Assembly (NCBI RefSeq): GCF_001435315.1
Contig: NZ_AZGK01000002.1
Location: 76,763-140,762 of the forward strand
DNA: 64,000 nt
Direction of reading: 5' to 3'
Source of the DNA: Lentilactobacillus parabuchneri DSM 5707 = NBRC 107865
GTDB taxonomy: Bacteria; Bacillota; Bacilli; Lactobacillales; Lactobacillaceae
In this document: positions 1-8,439 of the stretch, in pieces
Numbering within the stretch: the stretch's first letter is position 1
Layout of the letters: the number at the start of each line of letters is the position of its first letter
The notes under the pieces: model-generated
Database searches by the model: none
Told to the model about the DNA's origin: nothing
What the model saw: only the letters and a program-made list of their open reading frames with translations
Translations under genes and position numbers: made by a program

Positions 1-316
1 CGTTATCGCGTCGAAAGTGGTGATTGGATTAAGCGGAGAAAGTTGGTTTGCACAGCACGTTTAGTGCGGAGCAAACCGTTTAACTACTAGACGCTGCACT
101 TCGTTTGCGGTCGTCGGAGCATTAATTGAATCATCAGTTTTGACGCGTTATCGCGTCAAAAGTGGTGATTGGATTAAGCGGAGAAAGTTGGTTCGTGGAG
201 CACGTTTAGTGCGGAGCAAACCGTTTAACTACTAGACGCTGCACTTTGTTTGCGGTCGTCGCCCACAGGACTAAACGCTACACTCCGTTTGCGGTCGTCG
301 GCGCATTATTGAATCG
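1..316. repeat. Tandem non-coding repeat, about 145-bp period
   Basis: Two near-identical copies begin at 1 and 146. Each has a hairpin-forming block with CACGTTTAGTG at its centre, flanked in the first copy by GGTTTGC and GCAAACC, then a block ending GCGGTCGTCGG. A third, partial copy of the last block lies at about 269-301. A perfect GACGCG/CGCGTC hairpin sits at 142-157. No coding potential was seen. The array begins before the window edge, so the copy number is a minimum. Confidence 0.8.
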
Positions 317-324
317 AATACTTC

Positions 325-355
325 AGCCGAGAGCACAATGCTCCCGGCTTTTTTT
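325..355 (+). terminator. Intrinsic terminator of a gene upstream of the window
   Basis: AGCCGAGAGCA at 325-335 pairs with TGCTCCCGGCT at 339-349, with one mismatch, and is followed by six T residues. It would end transcription entering from the left, after the tandem repeats. Confidence 0.75.
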
Positions 356-418
356 ACGCGCACGATTCCTCACTATGATATCATGAAATCGTCTATTCAA
401 AGAGGAGATAATTGAAAT

Positions 419-2209
419 ATGAAGGATCAAAAGCTTTTAAGAAACGCTACGCGAACTTTCTTTCACAATTGGGGTGCCTACGTCAGTTTGCTCATCGTCA
501 TTAACCTTTTATTGAGTATAATTGTCGTTCCAATCATGGAATTCATGACAAGTGTGATTTTAAAATCAAATGGTGTACCTTACATTTCATATACGAATGC
601 CGTCTGGCTGCTCACGCAAAAACCACTTGCAATCCTCGAACTCCTGCTATTATTAATTGCCATTTTTGCATTGGTCTTTTGGCAATTTGCCTTCATCCTT
701 TATGGGATTGACAATATTGCCCTTCAGCAGAACATGACGCTTTGGCAAGTTTGCAAAAGCGCGCTTTCAAACATGCGACGTCTTCGAATCGGCAGCTTTT
801 TATTCTTTATCGGCTACTTTATTTTAATTCTGCCACTCTCATTTGTGTACCTGAATTCTCCGTTGCTGGCAAAAGCCACCATTCCGGTCTTTATCCTCGA
901 TGATCTTGAAAAAAATCCACTGATCGCAATTCTCCTTGCCGTGCTTGGTCTACTGATCTTTTACCTTGGACTTAGATTGATCCAGGTGTTGCCACTCATG
1001 ATTATTCACCAACAACGGGGCTTTCAAGCCGCTCGAAATAGTTGGCAGTTAACCCGCCACAACGGCTGGCAGTATCTCTGGCGAATTTTCCTACTTGGCA
1101 TTATCAGCTTTCTTTCAACAGCCATCGTTTCATATGGCCTTTACTTCCTCCAAAAATTTCTGGATACGCAATCCAAACTGGTTGCCTTTATTGGTGCGGT
1201 TACGAATATGGGCCTACTCACTGTCTGGCAACGACTTGTCGCCTCGTTTAGCATGGTTGTTTTCATGCTGATTTTGCTAATGGTGTTGGATCAATCACAC
1301 TGGAAGCGAAACACCTTACTGACACGTTTGCCGAAAAAGAGTCGGGTTAAAAGACGCTGGGTTGGGGCAATTTTAATCGGGTTGTTCTTATTCGCCGGAA
1401 TTTCTTATAATGTCGTTTACCTTAAAGGCGCTTTGTTCAGCCAACCGGTCACCATTTCCCACCGGGGCGTTGATGACGGAAACGGCGTTCAAAACACCAT
1501 TCCAGCCCTCAACCGAACCAGCCGGGAAAAGCCCGATTACGTTGAAATGGACCTTCATGAAACCAAAGATCACCAGTTCGTCGTCATGCACGATGAAAAT
1601 TTGGCTAAATTAACCGGCGTCAACGCTGCTCCTTATCAGTTAACGTTGGGCCAAATTACCAAGCTAAAGGCCCGTGAGAATGGCCATCAAGCTTATATCC
1701 CGAGCTTTGACGCGTACTTAAAGGCTGCAGAACACGACCATCAAAAATTATTGGTTGAAATCAAAACCACTTCTTATGATAGCAAGAACATGTTGCAATT
1801 ATTTATCAATCGGTATGAAAAACGGCTTTTACGAGACCATGATCACGTCCATTCACTGGACTATCACGTCATTATGGGGCTCAAAAAGCACGCCCCTCGA
1901 TTATTCGTCAGCTATATCTTACCTTACAATTTTTCGTTTCCTGAAACGAAAGCCAATGCCTACACCATGGAAGAAACCACGCTTAATCAGCAATTTGTCG
2001 GCGAGGCGCATCTTCATCGCCAACAAGTGTACGCTTGGACCGTTGACGACCAGCCGCACATGACACGGATGTTATTTCTAAATGTTGACGGAATTATCAC
2101 CGACAATTTAACAGAATTGAAGGCCACCATTCGTTCAACCTTTGACCACCCGTCGTATGCGCAACGTTTACTCATTTACTCCAATGAATTACAAGATGTT
2201 AATAATTAA
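419..2209 (+). CDS. Membrane-anchored glycerophosphodiester phosphodiesterase
   Basis: Likely hydrolyses glycerophosphodiesters, or polymers such as lipoteichoic acid backbone, at the membrane. Residues 1 to about 340 are hydrophobic, with six or more membrane segments (GDPD membrane-domain type). The catalytic GDPD domain follows at about 345-585. It shows the family signature HRG near residue 348, then EMDLHETKD and VVMHDENL, which supply the metal-binding Glu, Asp and His. At 596 residues it is a usual length for the two-domain Gram-positive form. The ATG is preceded by AGAGGAGA with good spacing. It is monocistronic and ends at a strong shared terminator. The substrate is inferred from the family only. 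Confidence 0.9.
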   Translation: MKDQKLLRNATRTFFHNWGAYVSLLIVINLLLSIIVVPIMEFMTSVILKSNGVPYISYTNAVWLLTQKPLAILELLLLLIAIFALVFWQFAFILYGIDNIALQQNMTLWQVCKSALSNMRRLRIGSFLFFIGYFILILPLSFVYLNSPLLAKATIPVFILDDLEKNPLIAILLAVLGLLIFYLGLRLIQVLPLMIIHQQRGFQAARNSWQLTRHNGWQYLWRIFLLGIISFLSTAIVSYGLYFLQKFLDTQSKLVAFIGAVTNMGLLTVWQRLVASFSMVVFMLILLMVLDQSHWKRNTLLTRLPKKSRVKRRWVGAILIGLFLFAGISYNVVYLKGALFSQPVTISHRGVDDGNGVQNTIPALNRTSREKPDYVEMDLHETKDHQFVVMHDENLAKLTGVNAAPYQLTLGQITKLKARENGHQAYIPSFDAYLKAAEHDHQKLLVEIKTTSYDSKNMLQLFINRYEKRLLRDHDHVHSLDYHVIMGLKKHAPRLFVSYILPYNFSFPETKANAYTMEETTLNQQFVGEAHLHRQQVYAWTVDDQPHMTRMLFLNVDGIITDNLTELKATIRSTFDHPSYAQRLLIYSNELQDVNN

Positions 2210-2212
2210 CCC

Positions 2213-2257
2213 GAATACTAAAAAAGAACCCCAGCCGAGGTTCTTTTTTAGTATTTA
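2213..2257. terminator. Bidirectional intrinsic terminator
   Basis: A perfect 16-bp inverted repeat (2215-2230 with 2239-2254, loop CCAGCCGA) has A and T tracts inside the arms. It serves both the GDPD gene and the convergent pepC. Confidence 0.9.
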
Positions 2258-2263
2258 CGGAAA

Positions 2264-3589
2264 TTAGGCCAAGGAATCCCAAGCCGGCAATTCGATTGGT
2301 GCTTGTTCAAGCAATGCCTGCTGATCCTCTGACAGGTACTTTTTGTGGACAACCACCTCATAGACATAATCATCCATCCAATCGTCGTTCATGGTAAAGT
2401 AACCTTTTTCTCCGTTCTTGTCGCCCCAGGAATTTTCAACTTTCCATTTGGTCGGTGTATCACCGTTTAAGTCGACACCAGTAAAGGTCATGGCATGAGA
2501 TACTGCGGCTTGATGATACTTCAACCGGGTTGCTTTGTCCATTTCTAAATCGGTATCAAATAGTTCTGAATAGCGGTACAAGTGGCTATCCAAAAGCCCT
2601 TTTTTGCGGTCCATTTGCTCGAGGACATCGTTTCCAAACCACACCGTTTCACCGTCTTTAAGCTGGGCAATGGTGGCTTGTTTGAGCGTACTCATGGGTA
2701 AATTTAAAAATTCGATTTGTTTTCCGCCAGCCACGTTGTTTTGGCTCGGCAGTGAATAGAGCTTGTTGTAGGCTTTTTCCGGTGAATTCGACACCACCAC
2801 ATAATCGTCAAGGTCAACGCCAAAGTATTGATCGTAAAACGCTTTGGGGGATAAACCCGAAATTTTGTGGTACTTTTTGTCATCATCTCGATAAGCAAAA
2901 TCAACTGTCGTGGGTGGCTCCCCAAAGGAGTAGGCCGTGATTCGATACACGGCGCTTAACATTTGTTTTCGAGCCGCATTAATTTCGTCATCGGATTTGC
3001 CATCGTGAATCATCTCACGGAGCTTGGCGGCGTCAATCCGGAGCTTGCGGTTCATTACCGTGTCAAAGGCCCCGGTATTCTCAACATTGGCGGTTTCTGG
3101 AAAATCGCTCACCGGCACGACGCCATACTTTTGAACCAGGGCAGCTGCCATGGCCCACTGGCCACCGTCATCGCCGGGAAAGCTCAAATAAGCTTCAACT
3201 TCTCGGTCATCGGCTGGTCGACTGGCTGTGGCAATCATCCGGTCATAAAAGATATTCGCCCGTTCAATTTTGTCCCAGAAAAATAAATACTTCTGCGATA
3301 AATTAAAATCCTTAACCTGATACTTCTTGGCAAATTGATGGCGTAACGTATTCACCAGCGAAAATAACCAGCAACGGCCACTTTGTTTTTGATTGGTCAC
3401 CGTTCCGGTTTGTAAATCGACTGAGAACACCGGGTTTAATCGAACTTGGGCCTCTGGATCCTGGGCCGCTTGATTAATGCCGTTTTGGGTAATGATTTTA
3501 GAAAGGACGTCGCTTTTTGGTGCATCCTTAAATTCTTGATGTAACTGGGTTATATCTTCTGTTGTTAATTGATGGTTATCTTCTGTCAT
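2264..3589 (-). CDS. pepC: Aminopeptidase C (cysteine peptidase C1B, bleomycin hydrolase family)
   Basis: Cytoplasmic cysteine aminopeptidase that trims N-terminal residues from peptides taken up from the medium. The catalytic cysteine lies in QSGRCWLFS (about residue 73). The histidine is in VSHAMTFTGVD and the asparagine in VENSWGDKNG, the order expected for the papain fold. The length of 441-444 residues matches lactic acid bacterial PepC. An ATG three codons earlier (3598) sits directly against GAGGAGGG, whereas the ATG at 3589 has about 10 bases of spacing, so the latter is preferred. It is convergent with the GDPD gene. Confidence 0.95.
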   Translation of the reverse strand: MTEDNHQLTTEDITQLHQEFKDAPKSDVLSKIITQNGINQAAQDPEAQVRLNPVFSVDLQTGTVTNQKQSGRCWLFSLVNTLRHQFAKKYQVKDFNLSQKYLFFWDKIERANIFYDRMIATASRPADDREVEAYLSFPGDDGGQWAMAAALVQKYGVVPVSDFPETANVENTGAFDTVMNRKLRIDAAKLREMIHDGKSDDEINAARKQMLSAVYRITAYSFGEPPTTVDFAYRDDDKKYHKISGLSPKAFYDQYFGVDLDDYVVVSNSPEKAYNKLYSLPSQNNVAGGKQIEFLNLPMSTLKQATIAQLKDGETVWFGNDVLEQMDRKKGLLDSHLYRYSELFDTDLEMDKATRLKYHQAAVSHAMTFTGVDLNGDTPTKWKVENSWGDKNGEKGYFTMNDDWMDDYVYEVVVHKKYLSEDQQALLEQAPIELPAWDSLA

Positions 3590-3632
3590 TGTAGACATCC
3601 CTCCTCACAAAAAATGATTGATCATTTTGCAG

Positions 3633-4145
3633 TTAAATTCGTTTCTTTAATTTTGGCGTGACCAAATATGCGATCAAAGCCCCAACCAATCCTTGAATCA
3701 AATTAGTACCTATCCCGATGTAGCCGGCATACAGATTGTAGAGCACCGAATCGGCCACAAAGTAGCCCACCACCATAATGGCAATTCCAACCGACACCGC
3801 GATGAGTTTGGTCCATTTGCGATCGGCGTTCTTACCCGCAATTAAGCCAACAATCAAGCCTTCTGCGCCATGGACAATGAGTGAAAACCACATGTACTGA
3901 CCGTATCCGGAAATCAGATCCAGCAAGAATCCACTGGCCCCACCGACAACGCCACCAACTTTTGGTCCTAATAAAATAGCACTAATAAAGATTCCCGCAT
4001 CACACAGATTGATATTTCCGTGAGTCATGGGAACCGGAATAATGAAGAACCGGCTGATTGCGACGGTAACCGCGATAAACATGGCCGTCAGTACCACCTT
4101 AAAAATGTCACTGCTGACCTTTCCTCCAACACTTTTTCGATCCAT
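3633..4145 (-). CDS. ECF transporter S component, probably vitamin B6-type (PdxU/HmpT-like)
   Basis: Small integral membrane protein of 170 residues with about five or six hydrophobic segments, typical of substrate-binding S components of energy-coupling factor vitamin transporters. Motifs such as PVPMTHGNINLCDAG and LLDLISGYGQYMWFSLIVHG resemble the HmpT/PdxU group. It is the last gene of a three-gene operon, and its ATG overlaps the stop of the UPF0340 gene by one base. The first gene is a pyridoxal-kinase-like enzyme, so pyridoxine, pyridoxal or pyridoxamine is the most likely substrate. Hydroxymethylpyrimidine is the alternative. The ECF module genes are not in the window. Confidence 0.8.
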   Translation of the reverse strand: MDRKSVGGKVSSDIFKVVLTAMFIAVTVAISRFFIIPVPMTHGNINLCDAGIFISAILLGPKVGGVVGGASGFLLDLISGYGQYMWFSLIVHGAEGLIVGLIAGKNADRKWTKLIAVSVGIAIMVVGYFVADSVLYNLYAGYIGIGTNLIQGLVGALIAYLVTPKLKKRI

Positions 4146-4735
4146 TATTGCTGTCCTCCCAATACATAATCTTCTTTATTTGCTGCCGTAAAATCATACA
4201 TTGCCCGCTGACCACCAATCAGTTTAGGCCGTGATGATAGGCAAACCACGTTAGCCGCCCCGACCTTTTTATTGGTCATTCTAACCGGAATCTGAACGTA
4301 TTTGACATGCATCCCAATCTCCGTGCCACCAATATCAATTCCGCCAAATGCGGTGATGTGCTCAACTTCAACCGGATCATCCATCCTCTCGTAGGCTGCA
4401 ACTTGAGTGCCGCCGCCTGCGTGGATGGCCGGGACAACCGACACAATTTCCAGATTGTGCTGCTCAGCAACTGATCGTTCAACCAGAAGTGCCCGGTTAA
4501 TGTGCTCGCAGCCTTGAATCGCCCAGTGAAGATTTCTGGGAAGTAAAAATTCCTCCAACGTTGAAACGACAGCCTTGCCAATATCCAATCGGGAGTTAGT
4601 TCCCAACCAATCACCCGAAATGGCGCTGGTACTGCAGCCAACGACAAAAAGTCCGTTTTTTGGAAACTGAACCTTGTCAAAATACTCAGTTAAGACATCT
4701 GATAAATCATGTTTGACCGTTGCTATATCCATCAT
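4145..4735 (-). CDS. UPF0340 (YwlG-like) family protein
   Basis: A 196-residue soluble protein of the TIGR01440/UPF0340 family. Recognisable conserved blocks are GCSTSAISGDWLGTNS, IQGCEHINRAL, IHAGGGTQVAAYE and FGGIDIGGTEIGMH. The biochemical role of the family is not established to my knowledge. Its ATG follows the TAA of the kinase gene directly, implying translational coupling, and its stop overlaps the S-component start. The tight context ties it to vitamin B6 salvage here, which is an inference. Confidence 0.85.
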   Translation of the reverse strand: MMDIATVKHDLSDVLTEYFDKVQFPKNGLFVVGCSTSAISGDWLGTNSRLDIGKAVVSTLEEFLLPRNLHWAIQGCEHINRALLVERSVAEQHNLEIVSVVPAIHAGGGTQVAAYERMDDPVEVEHITAFGGIDIGGTEIGMHVKYVQIPVRMTNKKVGAANVVCLSSRPKLIGGQRAMYDFTAANKEDYVLGGQQ

Positions 4736-5611
4736 TTACACTTCTTCCCCTGCTTGTCCTAACGTAAACTTTGCGACATCATACAATGTTTTGGTTAAAT
4801 TCAACCCAAATTTGTGCTGAATGGTTGGTGCTTTACTGGTTAACCGAACTGCCTCATAGACACCATCAATCGACTTTTGAATCGCCATATCAAAATCCAA
4901 GTTGAGGTTTAAGTAACCAATCAGGAGTGCCGAAAATACGTCGCCAGTTCCATAAAAGTGACCATGAAGCCATTTCGACCCAACCCATTTGAGCTGACCA
5001 TCACGCATATAAACACAACCAATGCCTTCATCTCGCAAAACGCCGGTCACAATCACCCGCGCCTTAGACTGGGTCTTCTCTTGACACTTTTTGATGGCGT
5101 GAACTAGTCGATCGTCATCGGCGTCAGATACCAATTTTTCACCGCTTAATAAACTCAGTTCCGTGATATTTGGCGTCATCAACGTGGCGACTTCCACCAG
5201 GTGTTTGATGCTTGCCAGGTAGGCATCGTCAAAGCCTTCGTACATCTGTCCCCGGTCACCTAAAACCGGATCAATTAGCAGCGTCGTTAAATTCGATTTT
5301 GAACAGTAGTCGTACAACAAGTCAGCTGTACTGGATTTTCCGACGTAGCCGACGATCGCTGACTTGAATATCAAATCATCCAGCCCATTCCAGTGACCGG
5401 TTGCTCGCCTCAAAAAGCCATCGGTGGTCAGAGTGGTTGGCCGACCAAACCCCTCCGTCTGAGTAGATAAAATCTCTGTCGGTAACGTGGCGGTCTGACT
5501 GCCAAAAGCCGACAAAATCGCAAGCGCAGCGGTTGCCGACAGTCGACCAACCGCAGAAAAATCTTCGGCAATTAGTATACTCGACTTGATAATCATCATC
5601 CTTCCAGTCAT
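4736..5611 (-). CDS. Pyridoxal/pyridoxamine kinase-like protein (ribokinase superfamily)
   Basis: Predicted to phosphorylate vitamin B6 vitamers (pyridoxal to pyridoxal phosphate). The ribokinase-fold signatures seen are ILIAEDFSAVGRLS at the N terminus, LLIDPVLGDRGQMYEGFDD, LMTPNITELSLLSG and the anion-hole/catalytic HFYGTGDVFSALL near residue 225. Length (about 286-291) fits PdxY/PdxK. Start choice is uncertain: GGAAGG lies just before tandem ATGs at 5599 and 5596, and an ATG at 5611 has no clear ribosome binding site. First gene of the operon with the UPF0340 gene and the S component. A phosphomethylpyrimidine kinase is less likely but not excluded. Confidence 0.82.
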   Translation of the reverse strand: MTGRMMIIKSSILIAEDFSAVGRLSATAALAILSAFGSQTATLPTEILSTQTEGFGRPTTLTTDGFLRRATGHWNGLDDLIFKSAIVGYVGKSSTADLLYDYCSKSNLTTLLIDPVLGDRGQMYEGFDDAYLASIKHLVEVATLMTPNITELSLLSGEKLVSDADDDRLVHAIKKCQEKTQSKARVIVTGVLRDEGIGCVYMRDGQLKWVGSKWLHGHFYGTGDVFSALLIGYLNLNLDFDMAIQKSIDGVYEAVRLTSKAPTIQHKFGLNLTKTLYDVAKFTLGQAGEEV

Positions 5612-5818
5612 GATGCGTTACAAACATTGTACCCTATTAACGATCTAAAAGTTAGTAGCTTACACATTAAATGTAACAAGTTCTCATCAAAAGTAGTTTA
5701 AGTATAACAAGAATTTTCAAAGAAACAATGGACAGTTTCTTTTTAGTGTCGAACTCGCCGATAACTCTGTTATAGTAGACCTGTAATGACATAGAGAAAT
5801 TAGGAAAGCGTGATTATC

Positions 5819-6496
5819 ATGAACTTTTCCACTAAAAATAGTCTGACGACCCTGGCGCAAACATTTATTATGGGGTCCATTGATGCTTATACCTTTCAAA
5901 ATTTTCACGGCTCATTTGTGAGCGCCCAGACCGGAAATCTGGTGGTCTTTGCCTATGAATGGGCAACCAAGGGATGGCATACGGCCTATATTCGCGTGCC
6001 GGTATTGCTGGGATTTTTACTTGGGGCGTTTATCTCTCAAGCCTGTAAACACATTAAGCTCGATACGGATCGGCGCTTTAACGTCTTTTTGCTCTTCAGC
6101 ATTCTGTTTCTTGGACTTTTAGGCTTGTCGACCCTGAACCATTTATCGATGCTGACGATGCTCTTTTGCCTCGGCCTATTTTCGGGCTATGAACTGACCG
6201 TCTTTAACAAAATCGGCAGTACCAGCGTCAATAACGGGATCATGACCGGAAACTTGAAGAATTTTTCCAACAACGTTTATGAGGGGATCTTCAGCCATGA
6301 TCGGACGGCGATGATCAAAGCCGGCAGGTTTCTCAGTGGTATCTTGATGTTTATTTTGGGGATCGTCTTCAGTGCCTACGTTCTCCATGCGGCTGGTGAT
6401 AAAGTCTTTGCGGCCGCAATTATCATCAATGTGGTTTTACTGGCGATTATCTATATCGACTTCAAACGAACACATCATCAGCCAACAATTAATTGA
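5819..6496 (+). CDS. YoaK-family (DUF1275) membrane protein
   Basis: A 225-residue polytopic membrane protein with about six hydrophobic segments. The start of the family is recognisable in AQTFIMGSIDAYTF and SFVSAQTGNLVVFA, and the second half has NGIMTGNLKNFSNN. The molecular function of DUF1275 proteins is not established. An in-frame GTG at 5810 is possible, but the ATG at 5819 has better spacing from TTAGGAAA. It is transcribed away from the vitamin B6 operon and is followed directly by the methionine T-box. Confidence 0.8.
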   Translation: MNFSTKNSLTTLAQTFIMGSIDAYTFQNFHGSFVSAQTGNLVVFAYEWATKGWHTAYIRVPVLLGFLLGAFISQACKHIKLDTDRRFNVFLLFSILFLGLLGLSTLNHLSMLTMLFCLGLFSGYELTVFNKIGSTSVNNGIMTGNLKNFSNNVYEGIFSHDRTAMIKAGRFLSGILMFILGIVFSAYVLHAAGDKVFAAAIIINVVLLAIIYIDFKRTHHQPTIN

Positions 6497-6550
6497 CATC
6501 CCATTGAATTTGAGTTAAATTAAAAAGCAATTAGAAAACTTACGAAATAT

Positions 6551-6812
6551 CAAGCTATGAGGAGAAGAGTAGCCACTCGGATCGATTTCAGAAAGCCTGG
6601 CAGATGAGAGCAGGTATCGAAATGACGGTGAAGATGAGCTCCAAAGGGCATTGTTCCGTTCACGCGGAATAATCGGTAGGAACCGTTAACTTCCCGGGTA
6701 TCAATGGGTACCGTTGAGGCGTTGTTTGCAAAAGCAACGCGAATAAGGGTGGTAACGCGAGCATTCGTCCCTTGATTGTCAATATGACAGTCAGGGGACG
6801 AATGCTTTTTTC
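6551..6812 (+). promoter_or_regulatory. T-box leader, specifier ATG (methionine)
   Basis: Stem I begins near GAGGAGAAGAGTAGCC and carries the loop-E AGTA/GAA motif. By comparison with the glyQS specifier loop (GAA, one base, codon, A), the specifier reads ATG at 6634-6636, a methionine codon. The T-box core AAGGGTGGTAACGCGAGC is at 6746-6761. A terminator with stems 6761-6773 and 6792-6804 and a T run follows. Uncharged tRNA-Met would favour read-through into the methionine synthase-like gene. Confidence 0.93.
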
Positions 6813-6850
6813 GTAAGTGAAACTTTGCCAAATTTTAGGAGGATCTTCAA

Positions 6851-7984
6851 ATGACAAATTCAATCGTTCAAACTAAATTTCCGTATCGTTATGATGTTGT
6901 TGGGAGCTTATTAAGAACACAAACCCTCAAGGATGCCCACGCCAAATTTAAAGCCGGCCAAATTACTGCCGCCGAGCTTCAACAAGTCCAACACAACGAA
7001 ACCAGGAAAATTGTTGCCAAACAAGTTGACCTTGGACTCAAGGACATCACTGACGGCGAGTTTAACCGTAGTTGGTGGCACCTTGATTTTCTTTGGGGAT
7101 TAACCGGCGTTGATAAATATGACTACCATAAGAGCTACAAATTCCATGGCAGCAAGACCCGTACCGATAATGCCGAATTATCCGGCAAGGTGGCCTTCAA
7201 CCCCGACCACCCATTTTTTGAAAGCTTCCAGTTTCTTCAATCAATTACACCAGACGGGATCACACCAAAGCAAACCATCCCTTCACCAACCATGCTCTTC
7301 CGCGACAACCGCAGCGATAACTGGCCAAAGTTCTATGACACCTGGGATCAATATTTAGCCGACGTTGCCAAGGCATACCACGAAACCATTTTGCATTTCT
7401 ACGAACTTGGTGCCCGCTACATTCAACTCGACGACACCACCTGGGCATTTCTAATTAGCAAGCTCCACGAAACCGCCGATGATCCGGATGCCCATGCCAA
7501 ATATATCAAGTTGGCTGAAGACTCCGTCAAAGTCATCAATCAACTTCTTGAAGACTTACCTGCCGATTTAACCGTGACGACTCACATTTGTCGGGGAAAC
7601 TTCAAATCAACCTTTCTATTTTCCGGCGGCTACGATGGGATTGCCGACTACCTCGGTCAGCTAAATTACAACGGCCTTTTTCTTGAGTACGACAGCGAGC
7701 GGGCCGGTGACTTCACGCCACTTGATAGGATCTGGAATGGCGACAAGAACAAGCGGATTGTTCTGGGATTAATTACGTCCAAGGCACCAAAATTAGAGGA
7801 TAAAGATGCCGTCATTAATCGTATCAACCAAGCCAGTGCCAAAGTACCACTTGAAAACCTTGCACTTTCAACTCAGTGCGGCTTTGCTTCAACTGAGGAA
7901 GGCAATAAGCTGACCGAGCAGGAACAGTGGGCTAAGTTAAAGCTCGTTCGAGACATTGCCGAAGAAGTTTGGAACGTCGATTAA
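6851..7984 (+). CDS. Methionine synthase II-like (MetE C-terminal domain, YxjG/YxjH type)
   Basis: Cobalamin-independent methyltransferase of 377 residues matching only the catalytic barrel of MetE. It probably makes methionine from homocysteine with a folate or other methyl donor. Candidate zinc ligands are the His/Cys of TTHICRGNF and the Cys of STQCGFAST. The N-terminal sequence PYRYDVVGSLLR and the block KDITDGEFNRSWWHLDF are typical of YxjG-like proteins. The methionine T-box directly upstream supports the role. GGAGGATC precedes the ATG. Short forms of this family may use a donor other than the polyglutamylated folate of full-length MetE. Confidence 0.9.
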   Translation: MTNSIVQTKFPYRYDVVGSLLRTQTLKDAHAKFKAGQITAAELQQVQHNETRKIVAKQVDLGLKDITDGEFNRSWWHLDFLWGLTGVDKYDYHKSYKFHGSKTRTDNAELSGKVAFNPDHPFFESFQFLQSITPDGITPKQTIPSPTMLFRDNRSDNWPKFYDTWDQYLADVAKAYHETILHFYELGARYIQLDDTTWAFLISKLHETADDPDAHAKYIKLAEDSVKVINQLLEDLPADLTVTTHICRGNFKSTFLFSGGYDGIADYLGQLNYNGLFLEYDSERAGDFTPLDRIWNGDKNKRIVLGLITSKAPKLEDKDAVINRINQASAKVPLENLALSTQCGFASTEEGNKLTEQEQWAKLKLVRDIAEEVWNVD

Positions 7985-8013
7985 GCTGCTCATATCCGAA
8001 AAGAGGGATTCTC

Positions 8014-8208
8014 ATGGATAAATCTACGCAAAAAAGCAATCGGACACAGACCGTTTATAATCACGAGACCCATTGGCTTGGGCTGGCCCTCGGACTGGGC
8101 TTTGGCCTAGCAATTGATGCCTTATCCGGATTTAAAACCGGGACGTTCTTCACATTTGTGGGGATTGTCTTGGGAATGAGCGGCTTGTTGGATTTTAAGA
8201 AAAAATGA
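8014..8208 (+). CDS. Small hypothetical membrane protein
   Basis: A 64-residue protein with a charged, Thr/Asn/Gln-rich N terminus, two hydrophobic segments (about 22-38 and 43-58) and a lysine-rich tail (FKKK), consistent with a double-spanning membrane protein. The ATG at 8014 follows AGAGGGATTCTC. An in-frame ATG at 7969 would overlap the methionine synthase-like gene and lacks a ribosome binding site. It may be co-transcribed with that gene. No family recognised. Confidence 0.6.
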   Translation: MDKSTQKSNRTQTVYNHETHWLGLALGLGFGLAIDALSGFKTGTFFTFVGIVLGMSGLLDFKKK

Positions 8209-8233
8209 TCAGGTCCCTTCAAGCTGTCCGTTG

Positions 8234-8262
8234 TTGTCGGCTGGATCAATAAGGCATATACT
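8234..8262 (+). promoter_or_regulatory. Predicted promoter of the MFS leader transcript
   Basis: TTGTCG (8234-8239) and TATACT (8257-8262) are separated by 17 bases, close to sigma-A consensus. Transcription would start near 8269, just before the leader peptide. Confidence 0.6.
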
Positions 8263-8299
8263 TTTACCAATATCTTTCAGTAAAAAAGGAATGATCAAC

Positions 8300-8359
8300 A
8301 TGCTGGCTTGGATTAGTCTGCAACACAGCATTATAGAATTCAACGCACTTCAGTCATAG
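8300..8359 (+). CDS. Candidate 19-residue leader peptide
   Basis: Short ORF reading MLAWISLQHSIIEFNALQS, with AAGGA nine bases before its ATG (another in-frame ATG at 8291 abuts the same site). Its last codons (Asn-Ala-Leu-Gln-Ser) form the 5' arm of a 13-bp helix whose 3' arm contains the Shine-Dalgarno of the downstream MFS exporter. This is the layout of leader peptides in translational attenuation of antibiotic-resistance genes such as erm and cat. No similarity to a known stalling peptide is recognised. Function is inferred from layout only. Confidence 0.55.
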   Translation: MLAWISLQHSIIEFNALQS

Positions 8360-8436
8360 TCGAAACTTGGCACGCTACCAAACGGACCGGTACTAAATAC
8401 CCCGTCTGGCCGTGCTCACCGTAACTGGAGTGCGTT
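8342..8436 (+). promoter_or_regulatory. Shine-Dalgarno-sequestering leader hairpin (candidate translational attenuator)
   Basis: 8342-8354 pairs with 8424-8436 (13 bp, one U-G wobble). Nested helices follow: GGCACG/CGTGCT (8369-8374 with 8411-8416), CCAAACGG/CCGTCTGG (8378-8385 with 8402-8409, one mismatch) and GGTA/TACC (8389-8392 with 8398-8401). The GGAG at 8427-8430, nine bases before the MFS start codon, is buried in the outer helix. There is no T run, so control would act on translation, not termination. Confidence 0.65.
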
Positions 8437-8439
8437 ATC

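Noticed and set aside
1-316. CRISPR array
   Set aside because: The repeats are long (about 145 bp), contiguous and near-identical, without short repeats alternating with unique spacers.
8342-8436. Known riboswitch class (ZTP, preQ1, THF or yybP-ykoY)
   Set aside because: None of the conserved cores of these classes could be matched. The overlap of the helix with a short translated leader points to translational attenuation instead.
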